From assembly GCA_030278955.1 (NCBI GenBank), contig JAOANR010000002.1, forward strand, positions 15,770,238 to 15,834,237: 64,000 nucleotides of DNA, given 5' to 3'. Position 1 is the first letter of the stretch. Every line of letters begins with the position of its first letter. The translations under genes and the position numbers were made by a program. The notes below the pieces were generated by a model. The model made no database searches and was not told the origin of the DNA. It worked only from the letters and a program-made list of their open reading frames with translations. Of this stretch, positions 24,375 to 36,067 are shown one piece after another. Source of the DNA: Hygrophila difformis. Its lineage: Eukaryota > Streptophyta > Magnoliopsida > Lamiales > Acanthaceae.

Positions 24375-24880
24375 TTGGATAAAATATCTGCTATGGTCTG
24401 GCTCAATTCTAAACTTCACCTCTCTGAGCATTTCTGGACTGACAATATAAAGAATTGGATCCAATCCATGAGCTGTGCGAAGGTTGAGGAAACAGAGGCT
24501 TCTACTTTCGGTATTTGCTGCTGGATGATTTGGAAAAATCGATGCAAGGAATTTCATGGTTGCGAACCCATTGCTTGGGAAAATCTTCACTGGCACATCT
24601 TGAGATCTTCTGTCGAACACTTTGTGGGCAGAAGAGAGTTGAGAAAGTTGGGAGCTAGAGGTTAGACCGTTCGCAAGGTCGCTTGGAGTAAACCACCCAA
24701 TGGCTGGTTCAAGGCAGATAGTGATGGCATCCTCTCTAACAATTCATGTAGAGCCGGTGGGTTGCTCAGACATTCGAATGGCCATTGGGTCGGTGGTATT
24801 GTTGGCTCTGGGAGCAAATGCCAGTGGTGTTTGTTGAAGCCTGGGGAATTTTATTATGTTTGCAGCTTGCCTGGGAGCTG
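24375..24880 (+). pseudogene. LINE-type RNase H fragment
   Basis: An open stretch with TFGICCWMIWKNRCKEFH is followed, after a stop at 24663, by WSKPPNGWFKADSDGILSNN and GGLLRHSNGHWVGG, the N-terminal half of the RNase H found at the end of plant LINE ORF2. A frameshift near 24815 leads to FVEAWGILLCLQLAWELGVK, the next conserved block. It ends abruptly where Helitron-like sequence begins, so it was either truncated or captured. Confidence 0.75.
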
Positions 24881-25027
24881 GGTGTAAAAATTAATATTTT
24901 AAAAATTAAAATATTTTATTACATAAACTTAATTAGGTCATGCTCAATTACAACCACATATTATTGAGGACAAAGATAACAAAAAACGATGATAAAATAG
25001 AGACCGCTCGAGAAGGTGTAAAAGTAA

Positions 25028-25488
25028 GACCCTGTTTGTTTTACTTATTTTTCTTCTTATTGACTTTTGTTTCACCGAAAAGTCCTTTCAAATTTTTTTA
25101 GTTGTTTGTTTTGACTTTTTATAAAAGAAAAAGGATCAGCAAAAGTAAAATTCTATATTTTTTCAAAATAGGTAGGGGGTTACTTCTAAAAAAAAAGGAG
25201 AAGTCATTCTAGAAATAAAAATATAAAATATCCCTATTTAAAAAGAAAATGAAATAAAGTTGTAAATATCCTTATAATATTTATGTCCTTTTTAGTAATT
25301 TTAATATATAAAAAATCCTTCTCCATACAATTCATCCAAACATGTTTCCTCTGAAAAGCAACTTCAATAATATCCATCGAAATAATTATTTGAGCTGATT
25401 TTGTTTTGAATTCTCATTCTCTCTCATTCTCATTTTTCTTCTGACTTCTCTTTTTTTTTTTAATTCAAAAGCCAAAACAAACACACCT
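25028..25488. mobile_element. Harbinger-type MITE
   Basis: Ends GACCCTGTTTGTTTTACTT and AAGCCAAAACAAACACACCT are inverted repeats. TAA at 25025-25027 and 25489-25491 is the 3-bp target duplication. Similar in design to the elements at 21103 and 21641 but with a different sequence. Confidence 0.75.
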
Positions 25489-25491
25489 TAA

Positions 25492-26049
25492 ATCTCGCTG
25501 CAAAAAACTTTTCTATATTATTTTTGGACAAACTATTTTATCTATAAGTTTCCAACATTGACTTATGATCTTTGCTTATTATTTTTCTCAATCGAGAATT
25601 AAAGGCAATTGATCCAAAGTTAGAACAGAAACATGGAAAAGAATAGAAATTGTTTTCCATGTAAAAAAAAAAAAAGACATGGAAGATAATATAAATTATT
25701 TGAAGTGAGCTTTTTCAATAATTTAAATTACAGAGCCCGTTTTATTAATTGGCCACTATTTTTTTATGTCTTTAATGGTCACATTAATTCACTGCAACTA
25801 TCAAAACTATTCATATATAATATACTATTGTAGCCACATCCATCTCTAAATAATATAATTACTTATGTAAATCTATTACAGAGTCTTTCAAATAATTTAT
25901 TACATAATTAGTTATTCAAATTTATTTTTGTTTGAATAACTAATCATTACATAGAGGAAACAAACAATAATTGTATGACTAATTTCAATTTTTTTTGTTA
26001 AGCAATTTTTTTTTGATAATATAGATAAAATAAATCAATCTTAGAAGAT
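25492..26049. other. AT-rich DNA with an inverted repeat
   Basis: No gene. TTAGTTATTCAAA (25908-25920) and TTTGAATAACTAA (about 25934-25946) form a short hairpin with a loop of roughly 12 bp. It may be the core of a small decayed transposon. Confidence 0.4.
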
Positions 26050-26293
26050 AATGGGGGTGTTTGACCGAACAATTATTTTGAATCGGTTCATTTTATTAGA
26101 AAAAAATAGTTTTTTTAAATAGACAAAATAACTTATAAGAGTGGTTCTTTTTGAATCCGCTGCAATGAGTAGCTTTTTAGATTTCAACTTATTGTAACAA
26201 AAAATTGGTCTCGAATGACAAACAACTAATTTTGACTAATTTATTACTCACGGAACAGTTAACATCTAACAACTAATTGTCAAACATGGCCAA
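26050..26293. mobile_element. Small MITE with TGTTTGAC ends
   Basis: Left end GGGGGTGTTTGACCGAACAATTA and right end, read inward, GGCCATGTTTGACAATTAG are inverted repeats. AAT on both sides may be the target duplication. Non-coding, about 245 bp. The superfamily is not certain. Confidence 0.5.
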
Positions 26294-26828
26294 TAACATT
26301 GGAGTTCCATTAATTTAGTATGAACGACAAAATGAGTAATGATGACAAAGATTTTTTTTTCAACATTATCCCTATCGAAAAAACATAACAACATAATATA
26401 ATTTTAGGAAGTAATTTTCCTATGAATTAAAATGGTATGGCCAACCATTGATTAATTCTTACATCACACCCCCCATTCAATTCAATTTTATTTTGATATT
26501 TGCAATTATATTAAATAATTTATTTAAAAAATATTGATTATTTATTAAACCTTAATTCAATATAGAGAATATGAGGTTGATTAAAACCTTAAAATTAAAA
26601 ATTAAGTTAGACCTAGTTAAATATTTTCGAAGTTAAAGAGAAAAACATATGGTTGTATATAAAATTTATTATAAATATTGGTTTTGATCTAAATAGATTA
26701 CTATATGATAATAAAATATTTTTTTCTAACAATTTCTTATAAAAATAAATTAAAGTACACAAAAAATATAAAGGTAAGATAAAGACAAAAAATACCTCTA
26801 GCTTATGCAGTTTGTATTAGTTATCAGG

Positions 26829-27872
26829 TGACAGGTCCCCTCGATAACAGAAAATGTTAAAGATGGGCAGAAACCAATACCAATACAGAGTATATTGTTT
26901 CCCAGTTGTCAAGATAATAAATCAGTGCGGAAACGTTGTCGGAGCGTTATCCCAACAACCAATCAACAACCAATGAAAAACCAGAAGCTATAAACAAAAC
27001 AGAGTGCGAAAATAAAACAGAGAACACCACAAAATTGTTCACCTAGTTCGATCCACCGATCTACATCTGGGGGCACCAAGCCAGGTTTTCACTAGATCCT
27101 CACAAACGGTTGAATCACACATCAACACACCTTACACATCCTTACGTTCCGGTGAACTTCTCTATCTAATCAACCTAGACTAGAGAAACACATGGGAGCA
27201 TCAACTATCTACCCAAATGCAAGCAATTCACTAGCAGATGTTAAGGTGGTGTTTGTAGAATCCTAGCTACTCAACAAATCAAGCTCAATGGTGATACAAC
27301 ACCCAATCTAAGCCCATGTTTGTGTTTACAAGAGATATAACAAGAGAAGTCTAAACACAAACCAAAATCCCCATGGAAATACAACAGGCAGAACAACTAG
27401 AGCTATACCAGTTGCAGGGCGGTTGTTCATGCCTTCTGTGAACAACGAACTTCTGGGGGATTTTGTGGCTTCAGCTTCCTCAGCAATCCATGGCAGTGAA
27501 ATGATCTTAGAAATGTTATGTTTTCTCTTCTTTAGAGTGGCTGAATATTAATGCTAATGAGGAAGACTCGAAAACAGGTATTTATAGGAGTACAAGGCCC
27601 ATTTAAAACCCTAAAAGCCTGCTGGGAGGAAGTGGCCACGCCAGCATTATTTGTACTTTCCAATTGTGCTATACCCGTTGTTGATAGGTTGTTTCAACAT
27701 CAGAGGAACAACGAGTATCTCCACAAAAATTCAAATCTGCTATACAAACTTTGCCACGTCAGCGTCCCTTTTTGTCCTTTCTCCATTATCAGATTGCGTT
27801 GTTCATGAGTCATCGTCACAACTACAGAACAACGTTGATCATCTTCACAACACAGGACTCAAGGACTTAACA
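26829..27872 (-). mobile_element. Solo LTR of a Ty1/copia-type retrotransposon
   Basis: A 1044-bp sequence starting TG and ending CA, flanked by a perfect 5-bp duplication TCAGG (26824-26828 and 27873-27877). On the minus strand it has a TATA box (CCTATAAATACCTG, about 27576-27589) and the copia-type R/U5 sequence around ATGTAGATCGGTGGATCGAAC, where many plant copia LTRs have a similar block. No internal region remains, so it arose by LTR-LTR recombination. Confidence 0.85.
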
Positions 27873-27877
27873 TCAGG

Positions 27878-28890
27878 TTTGGAAGTAATTTAAATCCATG
27901 ATATTTTTATGTATAAACATTAAAATTAACATAAAATTATAGGACAATTCCTTAAAAATCAAATATGAAAAAGATATAATTTTATACTCTATAAAAATAT
28001 TTTTTAATAAATATACAATAGTTTATTTGATACATGAAAAGATACAATTATATGCTCTAAAAATCTTAATTTTATTGGCTATTACTTTAGTTAAAAGATA
28101 CATTAGTTCACTCATTCTATTAGAGCAAATGAATGATATACAATTAATGAAAAGATATAAAACAATAGTTCATTTGAGACATGAATGAATTAAGCATTGA
28201 CCATTGCTTTAATTTTTAACATTCACTAACTCTGCAGAACAAATCAATTGAAATAAATACAATTGGATTTAAAGTTCTGAATCGAAGCTATACTTGAAAA
28301 ATATCCACAATTACATCTTCCATATCATAAGTCTCTACTATTATATCATTCCAATTGACTTTCATCTTGAGCTTTAGAATCTGCTTCACCACCAAAGAGA
28401 TAAATGACCATTTTCTAGTTACATACCTGAATATACAATTATCAAAAAGCAAAGATAGAAGAAGAATAAGTTAGACGGTAGCAGATGGTGTTTTCCACCA
28501 TAACCGATACCAATTAAATAATAAAATGAACGAAAAAAGCTAAGACCAAAAAAAAAAACATCTCACCAATCAAGTAGATTATAACATAATAAAAAAACAC
28601 AATATTAAACTGTAAATAACAAAAATTTGCTAAAAACTCCATATATATTATGATTCCACTAACCTTCCATATATTTTCGCCAGGTTTCCATCTGTCAAGA
28701 ACAACATTTAATCGGATACATAAAAAATTCCATTCATATTACACAAACATAAAAAAAAAATATTTCACACTACAAAATCAGAACAAATACAAATATCCTC
28801 ACAGTTTCATCAATTAATATGCTCAATTCAAGTCCCTTGCGCTGCCTAAAAAGAAAAATTCAATTTTGCTCGGCAAAGATTGGATTTGGA
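27878..28890. other. AT-rich DNA within the Helitron-like copy 2
   Basis: No gene is recognised. AAGATACAATTATATGCTCT-like sequence is repeated with variation around 27968-28060. A short minus-strand open stretch around 28410-28260 was not identified. Confidence 0.35.
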
Positions 28891-29177
28891 GGGGTGTTGA
28901 AAAAAGGGGGTGGGGAAGTGGGGAAATTTAGACTATATTGTATATATATATATATAGATTAACGGATGTTATTGTTGGGTGGATTAGTAGATAAGCCGTT
29001 TTGGAAAGGTCCGACGTAGACAAATTTGTAATGGGCGCGGCACCTGATTGCAGCAGTGGTAATTTAATTAATATGGTAAATGAAGTACAAATATGTGTTG
29101 TTTCTACCCGTCCGCACGTCCAGGGTTGCGAGATCAGGAATCTTATACTTCTCCATTCTTTTACAAGTGATGCAGAG

Positions 29178-29405
29178 GGGATTTTGTCACTGTTTATTGA
29201 GTAACTTTAATTTAAATTTTTAATACAATTATATAAGGTAAATATAATTAAATGAGATTTCGTTGGATACGTCTAATCGCATAAATTTAGAATATTAAAT
29301 TTTCATAATTTTTACTTGTATGCAATTTGAGTTCTTGATAATTAAAAGTATATATTGGATTGCGTGAAATATAGATCCCTAACACTTAAAAAGGAACGGA
29401 GGTAA
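29178..29405. mobile_element. Stowaway-like MITE, left end lost
   Basis: The interior has the AATGAGATTTCGTTGGATACGT and AATTTTTACTTGTATGCA blocks of the 3682/19406 family and ends AAAAAGGAACGGAGG. The left terminus cannot be seen. Confidence 0.55.
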
Positions 29406-29464
29406 GTATATCTGTAAATTTGAGAGCAAGCTAACCCAGGAAATTTATCATGGTTTAAAATTGA

Positions 29465-29650
29465 CCCAATTTTGGGATGGGGACTTGACTACTAAACCAA
29501 GTTCCCTAACTTCCAACCTAAAAGGTTGGAGGTTTGATTTTCCAACCGACCTCATATTCCACCCATTTGTACTTTGTAATTTTTGTGGTATGTGCTATCA
29601 CCACTCATTTTCAAACTTGTATATGCTGTTCAGAAAAAAGAAAAAATAAA
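29465..29650 (+). mobile_element. SINE (tRNA-derived, putative)
   Basis: Contains GGTTGGAGGTTTGATTTTCC, a B-box-like T-arm, followed by CCCATTTGTACTTTGTAATT, also seen in the element at 15992-16150, and ends in an A-rich tail (AAAAAAGAAAAAATAA). The flanks AAATTGACCC and AAATTACCC may be a decayed target duplication. Confidence 0.65.
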
Positions 29651-29766
29651 TTACCCACGTTACAAAATGAGAACTAAATGTTTATTATGATGGGATAAAT
29701 TTTGACGTACAACATAGTATAGGAAATAATAGAATTAAATTTTATTATGATGAGATAAATTATAAA

Positions 29767-32487
29767 TGTAACACCCCGGTTTTGGTAACCCAGGCCGGAT
29801 GCCACCGCCACACCTCCCTAGCAAGACACGATTTCTTCGAGTTTACTAAAGAGATGTAAGGCTAAGGTATTCAAAGATAAAAATATTTAAAACAGCCCAT
29901 TTATAAATAAGTAGCGAAAATCATTCATAACATTATTTAAATTGCAGCGGAATGTAAATATGGCCAACATGGCCAAAACAACGGTTTAACAGGCCCGTAA
30001 TGCAAGTCATATAAAATCGATAACTAATTGTTCCCAAAACTCCCAATGCATACTCATGCTCATGCATACTTTCCGTACTCTGCAAAGAAAGGAAATATAA
30101 TGATTTGTCAGTATATATAATACTGAGTAAGGTAATTCTTAATATAGCAATATTCGGTTTAAAAGCCATTAATTAAATAAAACGTAATTTCTCAATGCTT
30201 TATGAAAAGGTAAATTAATCAATATTTATATTCGAAATTTAATTGCATAATTTAAGTACAGGAATTTAAAACATGGTAATTAATAAATAAACAAATAAAC
30301 ATCATACACAAGTCTTTTAATTTATTCCCGCTACTACCAATCGAGGTCCAACTACTTTTCGATTGCTAAGCAATCTCAATATTTTCTTTATTTCTCATAT
30401 CTCTCGTATCACGAGTTCGTGTATTTCACTGCCATTTGGCGAGCTAAGTCTATCGATTGCCATTTGGCAAGCTCTGTGTATCGACTGTCTTTTGGACAGG
30501 CCGTGTGTATCGACTGCCATTTTGGCAGGCCTTTCATGCGGTTTCACTGCCACTTTGGCAGGCCATGTGCACAACAATCGTTTTGGCATCATTATTTCGC
30601 GTGAGGTCACCATCGTCCGTTATAGGCACGAAGTGAAGAAGACAGAGGGCACCCTGCAGAGCACTCACCCTCTGGTAAAAATATGGATTTCACTCAACCT
30701 AGGTTCACGGGATTATTGAAAACATTTCTTTATTAATTTAGAAAAGAGTTTCAATCGTTCTCTTAGAAATCTCAATTTCGTCCAACGTATTAAACGTGTT
30801 CGTCACAGTTTACTCATTTCTCATTTAAAAATCCATTCTTCAGGCGATTGATGTGAAATTTTTTTACAGTAACTCAAAAATGTCCTAACGAACAACTTTC
30901 GTTCCTTACGTCTTTCGAAAAAAAGTGAGGAAACAAGTCGAATTTAAAGATCTTTCACGAAATCATATTCTGTCAGGATTCAGACTTGTCACAGTTTAGA
31001 AAATCAGTTTTTCAATATATCAAATTAACTTTAAAAACTCTGTAATTTTACAGACACAATCTTAGCACGATTATCTACAACTTTCGTTTAGAAATCATAG
31101 TCTAATTCCAATCGGATCAGTTATGAAAATTTGGATCAAGTTCAAAATCAAGTCTGTCAGCTTTTTATGAATTCGATGAAAATGAGATTAGTTCGGTTCA
31201 GATTTGGAGGTCCATATCTCGATAAAAATTCATGAATTTTTACAGGCTAGTTCTAGACATCATTATCTACAGTTTTTGTTTATATCACAAAGTTCAAATC
31301 AGATTGGATCAACCCCTAAAATGCTGTTCAAATTCGTTATTAAATTCTGTCAGCTTTTTGTAAATGTTCGAAAATGCAGGTTCTTCCGGTTCGAATTCAG
31401 GGCATCAAATCTAACGAAATCGTATGAAATTTTAACATGGAGTAGATCTATGTCTTAGGAATAAAGGTCTAGTTTTAAGTTTTTTGATTTGAGCAGTCGA
31501 AATAGTTCGTAAAATTTAAGTTTAAAGACTGCGCGTTCGTGGATCTTATTTTGACGAATTTTATGTTTATTAACTTAAGTCATGGTTTGTTCGATTTTTA
31601 CGTCACCAATATCGTACGGTAAGAATTAACATACTTGGTTATTGGATCTACGGCTCACAAATTTGTTGACGTGGCTTCCGGGTTCCTCGTTCGTGTCCTA
31701 GTTCCTCCGTCCTTGTCCTTTGTTCCGATTCGCGGTTTAAAATGGAAAACGTGCTAAGTTAGATTTTATATTCGAATTTCGGATGTAAATTATGGATTAT
31801 CACATTACCTCACCACCAACCTACGCTTGGAAGATCTTGAATCCATCCTAAACGCTTCCTCCTTCGCCGACTTGCCTCCAACGATCTAGATCTAGGTTTT
31901 TATGGGTGTTCAAAGGTAGGAGTGAATTGTGAGTAGAAAGTGTGAAAGTGTTGAAAGGGTGTACGAGAGCTTAAACGAGGGTATTTATAGGCTCCAACAA
32001 CCCCCACATATCGAGGAGTTGGTTAGGCAAGATTTGGGGCACAAGATTTGGGAGAAAATCTCGGGGTTAGTTGGGCAAGATTTGGGGAGAAAATCTCGGG
32101 GTTTGTTGCCGCCAGATATGGCGCCCCTTTGGGCTCGGCCTGGGCTCAGCCTGGGCCGGGCCGTGCTATCCCGTTGAGCCTTTTCTCTTCTCTTTTGGGC
32201 CTTTCTCCTATTTTCTTGGGCTTATTCATTGGGTTATTCTTGGACTTTAAACTCCTATTTTAAATTCATTTGGATCCCAATTTAATTTCGTGTTCGAAAT
32301 CTTGAGTCCATCGACGTTCGATTTCCGTGCAATAATTTATTTAATTAAATTATTTTCGACTTCACGGGCTATTGGAAATTAAATTTCTTTTGATCTTTGA
32401 ATTAAATTCCATTTATTTTTATTTTTATTTTATTTATCTATTTATTTATTTATTTATTTTTATATGACCAATTTCGCGGATATTATA
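29767..32487 (-). repeat. 3' LTR of element A
   Basis: 2.72 kb in plus-strand TG...TA form (the expected CA has become TA). A minus-strand TATA box (CCTATAAATACCCTCG) lies at about 31977-31992. The U3-distal part holds the palindromic repeats at 30425-30563. Bases 31433-32487 are shared with the other LTR. Just outside, the minus strand has a polypurine-like TGAGGGTAGA. Confidence 0.75.
30425..30563. repeat. Tandem palindromic repeats in LTR A
   Basis: Four to five units about 35-40 bp long, each with a small palindrome: TTGCCATTTGGCAA, CTGTCTTTTGGACAG, CTGCCATTTTGGCAG and CTGCCACTTTGGCAG, between runs like GTGTATCGA. Base changes in one arm are matched in the other. The first unit at 30428 is imperfect. 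Confidence 0.75.
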
Positions 32488-32849
32488 GTCTACCCTCAGA
32501 AATCAACTTCGTCCTCGAAGTTGTGCGAGCTAAGAACTAGGGTCTTCTTGTTCATTTCATTTTTATTTTTTATTTCGTGACTGAACTTAGAATTGAAATT
32601 TCCAAGTTGCCTACGTACCCTGTGAAGGGATCAAGCCATTACATAGTTCAAAACAATTTGAATTTGTTTACTTTTGGTTGGATACACATTGTCGAGTCGA
32701 ACTCAAAAATAAATGCAGTTATTCTCATCGCGCGAATTAAATTTTCGCTTTGATGCGTGAAGACTTGTTACGGGGTATCACATCCTCTCCCGCTTAGGAA
32801 TTTAGTTATGTCCCCATAACTGCCTATACAATATTCTAAAAAAGGTTCG
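32488..32849. other. Internal non-coding remainder of element A
   Basis: Between the 3' LTR and the gag. The minus strand shows a purine run AAGCGGGAGAGGATG (about 32780-32794) directly before TGATACCCCGTAAC, which itself looks like a polypurine tract plus LTR start. This may be the junction with a fragment of another LTR element that replaced pol. Confidence 0.4.
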
Positions 32850-34029
32850 GGTTTTTCTTTTGGTTTTGTTGAGGGTTCTGATCTTGATTCTGAGGGGATC
32901 GATGCCATTGGTTGTTGCTATTTCGACTGTCTTGGTTCTGTGGCTGCTTAGGTCGAGTGGTCACATCATCTCTCTTGTTGATGTTCTCTATCCGCGTCCG
33001 GCAGTCACGCAGCCGATGACCATGTCGACCACATCGAAAGCATGCTCCAGGCTGAGGGCATCTTCTCGCATAATGTGGTTAACCACACTTTGGACATGGT
33101 GGTGCATAGTCACCATGGTTGAAGACTATTCCCTTGTTTCCTCCATTTTCGTTTTGATGTGGTCCGTTCGAGTTTCCACGGAAATGGTCATTATTCCTCT
33201 TGTATTCTCCTTGTGGTCCTCGGTTAGACTCACCTATCCGTTTCCATTTCAGTCTTTGAACTCGTGCAACCGCTACCGCACGATCGCATACAACTTGTAG
33301 GTCAGGGTAGTGCTCTCCCGTGATCACCTCTCTAACAGATAGGTTCAATCCCATCTCGAACTTCTGTGCCTTCTCTATATCAGTCGGCACCAGTCTCGGC
33401 GCAAACCGCACCAACTCCTTGAAACGGTTATAGTACTCTTAGACCGTTTTTCCTCCTTGCCTCAGTGTCAGGAATTCCTCATACATAGCAGCCTTCGTGC
33501 TCATGGGATAAAAGCGATCCCTAAGCAGCTCCATAAATTCTACCCATGGGTAGGGCTCGTCATACTCGCTCAGTTTCCCTTGGGTGGCTTGCCACCAATC
33601 ATCCGCTTCGCCTCCTAAGTAGTATGAGGCTACATGAACCTTTTCCCCATCGGGACACTTTACGGCGTTCCACAAATTATCGAACGTCCGTATCCATTCC
33701 TCTAGCTTGGTCGGGTCCTGTTCGCCGGCGTAGTGTGGCGGTTGGTAGGGATTCACCATCGGCAAGTAGTTAATGCGATCCTGGGGTGGAGGTATCGTCG
33801 CAGCTTGACCTTGATTTACTTGCGCATTTCCTACCGCAACTAAGACTTCCTCTATGGTTTGTAGGAGGTCGCCTACGTTGCTGGGTATAGGGGCCGCTTG
33901 CCCACCTTGGTTCTGCTCGCCCACATGTTGAGCTGGCTCAGTGAGGTGTTGTGGCACTTCATTAGTGTTTTGTCGAACAGGTTGGTTTCGTGGCCTTCCC
34001 CTTGGTGTCATTCTGTTACAACTACACAA
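32850..34029 (-). pseudogene. gag of Ty3/gypsy element A, broken
   Basis: The N-terminal 196 codons (34029-33439) carry the retrotransposon gag domain: DPTKLEEWIRTFDNLW, VHVASYYLGGEADDWW and FMELLRDRFYP. A TAA follows, after which the same frame continues with EYYNRFKELVRFAPRL and a region rich in N/G. Two zinc knuckles come at the C-terminus: CPKCG..PHYARRC, interrupted by a TAA, and CFRCGRHGHRLRDC. Gag would form the virus-like particle and bind RNA. Two nonsense codons make it inactive. No protease or polymerase follows. Confidence 0.88.
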
Positions 34030-34875
34030 GAATTAGATCCTAAGGAATTGATAGTGTTTTTAAGTGGTGTTGTTATATCATAAGGTGACGTTAGGAGTTG
34101 TTAAATGTATGGTGTTTTGTTGTTGTTGTTGTTGTTGTTTAACGCATGGCGCGTTTTTTTTTGGGACTGGCGCGTTCTGTCTAGTTTTTTTTTTTTTTTT
34201 TTCTCTTTTTTCGATTTTGGATTGTTGTTTGGGAAATCCAACAAGATATTTGGAATAAAGAGTGTTTTAATAAAAACTTGCATTCTATTACTCAAACATA
34301 AAATTTTTTGTACGCGGCTAGGAATAGCAAGGGCCGAGATTGATATGGGCTCGCTTAAGCATAGATGATTAAGATCTAAGACTAAGGTAAGATTAGTCTC
34401 ATGTTAGTACTTCTAAGTCGATGTTAAGCCGAAATCTATGTTAAAAATACTATTTAGCGAAGGTAATTCAATGTACAAGTTAGAGATGTATGTGTGCAAA
34501 TGAAGTGCAACCCCCCGAAGATAATTTATGCACTATATTTATTTATTTTTCCATGGGCTTTTAAAAATAAAAATTTATCCCATGAATAACTAATAATAAT
34601 GGTATAATGGGTGCGCCTCTATATGGGCCAAAATGATAAATATTTGGCTCTTATTTAAACATATATAGGTATTGGGCTAGAACACTTGGGCTTTAAAATT
34701 TATAATAATAATTGAGCTACAAATAAGCAAATACAATGTTTGGGCTTTCATTAACTTTTGGGCTAAAAATTTGGGCTTTAATTTTAAAAATAATAATTGG
34801 GCTTTTTAAATATATTAATAGTTTAAAATTAATAACTTTAAAAATAATAGTTTAGAAAAAATAATAGCCAACTTG
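34030..34875. other. Leader region of element A
   Basis: Contains (GTT)n at about 34115-34139 and a poly-T run at 34181-34202. Further on, many GGGCTTT/GGGCTAAA words occur (34655-34800). No primer-binding site is seen next to the shortened 5' LTR, so part of the leader and LTR was probably lost together. Confidence 0.45.
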
Positions 34876-35938
34876 TAACACGGAGTAGATCTGTCTTAAG
34901 AATAAAGGTCTAGTTTTAAGGTTTTCGATTTGAGCAGCCGAAATAGTTCGAAAAATTTAAGTTTAAAGACTGCGGGTTCGTGGATCTTATTTTGACGAAT
35001 TTTACGTTTATTAAGTCATGGTTTGTTCGATTTTTTACGTCACCAATATCGTATGGTAAGAATTAACTTACTTGGTTATTGGATCTAAGGCTCACACATT
35101 TGTTGACGTGGCTTCCGGGTTCCTCGTTCGTGTCTAGTTCCTCCGTCCTTGTCCTTTGTTCCGATTCGCGATTTAAAAGAGAAAACGTGCTAAGTTAGAT
35201 TTTATATTTGAATTTCGGATGTAAATTATGGATTATCACATTACCTCACTACCAACCTACGCTTGGAAGATCTTGAATCCGTCCCAAACGCTTCCTCCTT
35301 CGCTGACTTGCCTCCAACGATCTAGATCTGGTTTTTCAGGTGTTGAAAGGTAGGAGTGAATTGTGAGTAGAAAGTGCGAAAGTGTCGAAAGGGCGTGCGG
35401 GAGCTGAAATGAGGGTATTTATAAGCTCCAACAACCCCACATATCGAGAAGTTGGTTAGACAAGATTTAGGGTACAAGATTTGGGGAGAAAATCTCGGGG
35501 TTAGTTGAGCAAGATTTGGGGAGAAAATCTCGGGGTTAGTTGCCGCTAGATATGGCGCCCCTTTGGGCTCGGCCTGGGCTCAGCCTGGGTCGGGCCGTGC
35601 TATCCCGTTGGGCCTTTTCTCTTCTGTTTTGGACCTTTCTCCTATTTTCTTGGGCTTATTCATTGGGTTATTCATGGACTTTAAACTCCTATTTTAAATT
35701 CATTTGGATCCCAATTTAATTTTGTAAATCTTGAGTCCATCGACGTTCGCTTCCCATGCAATAATTTATTTCATTAAATTATTTTCGACTTTACGGGCTC
35801 TTGGAAATTAAATTTCTTTTGATCTTTGAATTAAATTCCATTTCTTTTTATTTTTATTTTATTTATCTGTTTATTTATTTATTTGTTTGTTTATTTATTT
35901 ATTTATTTATTTCTGTGACTAATTTCGCGGGTATTACA
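34876..35938 (-). repeat. 5' LTR of element A, shortened
   Basis: Matches 31433-32487 along its length with small differences and a TATA box at about 35408-35420. The outer (plus-strand left) 1.67 kb of the LTR is missing. The junction reads CTTGTAACACGGAGTAG against TTTAACATGGAGTAG in the other LTR. A deletion or recombination at a short TAACA match would explain it. Confidence 0.7.
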
Positions 35939-36067
35939 ATAGAGTAAAAAATATCCCAAAATTTTCGGAGACGGTACTTTATGTAGGATAATTAGTATTA
36001 AATGAAGGGATATATTAGTGTTAAAAAAAAGGTAATTTAAGAATTCATATAATGTGATTGTAATGAG

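Larger units (their letters stand above)
24885..28962 (-). mobile_element. Helitron-like element, copy 2 (truncated at one end)
   Basis: The left part (24885-25020) aligns with 11935-12100 of copy 1, including CCACATATTATT and AAAACGATGATAAAA. The right part repeats the GGGGGTGGGGAAGTGGGG block and TA repeats of copy 1 and ends in GA before T. The 3' hairpin and CTAG of copy 1 are missing; the LINE RNase H fragment adjoins instead. It carries two MITEs and a solo LTR. Confidence 0.45.
29767..35938 (-). mobile_element. Ty3/gypsy LTR retrotransposon A (Tekay/Del-like), pol lost
   Basis: Minus orientation. The 3' LTR is at 29767-32487, a shortened 5' LTR at about 34876-35938, and a broken gag lies between. 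Outer flanks ATAAA and ATAGA may be a 5-bp duplication with one mismatch. LTR starts such as TGTAATACCCGCG and ends such as GGGGTGTTACA fit Tekay/Del chromoviruses, as does the minus-strand TTCGAGGACGAAGTT just before the 3' LTR. Protease, reverse transcriptase and integrase are absent. Confidence 0.8.

Noticed and set aside
33546..33773. Plus-strand open frames opposite the gag gene
   Set aside because: They are shadows of the minus-strand gag, which has clear gag-domain and zinc-knuckle motifs.
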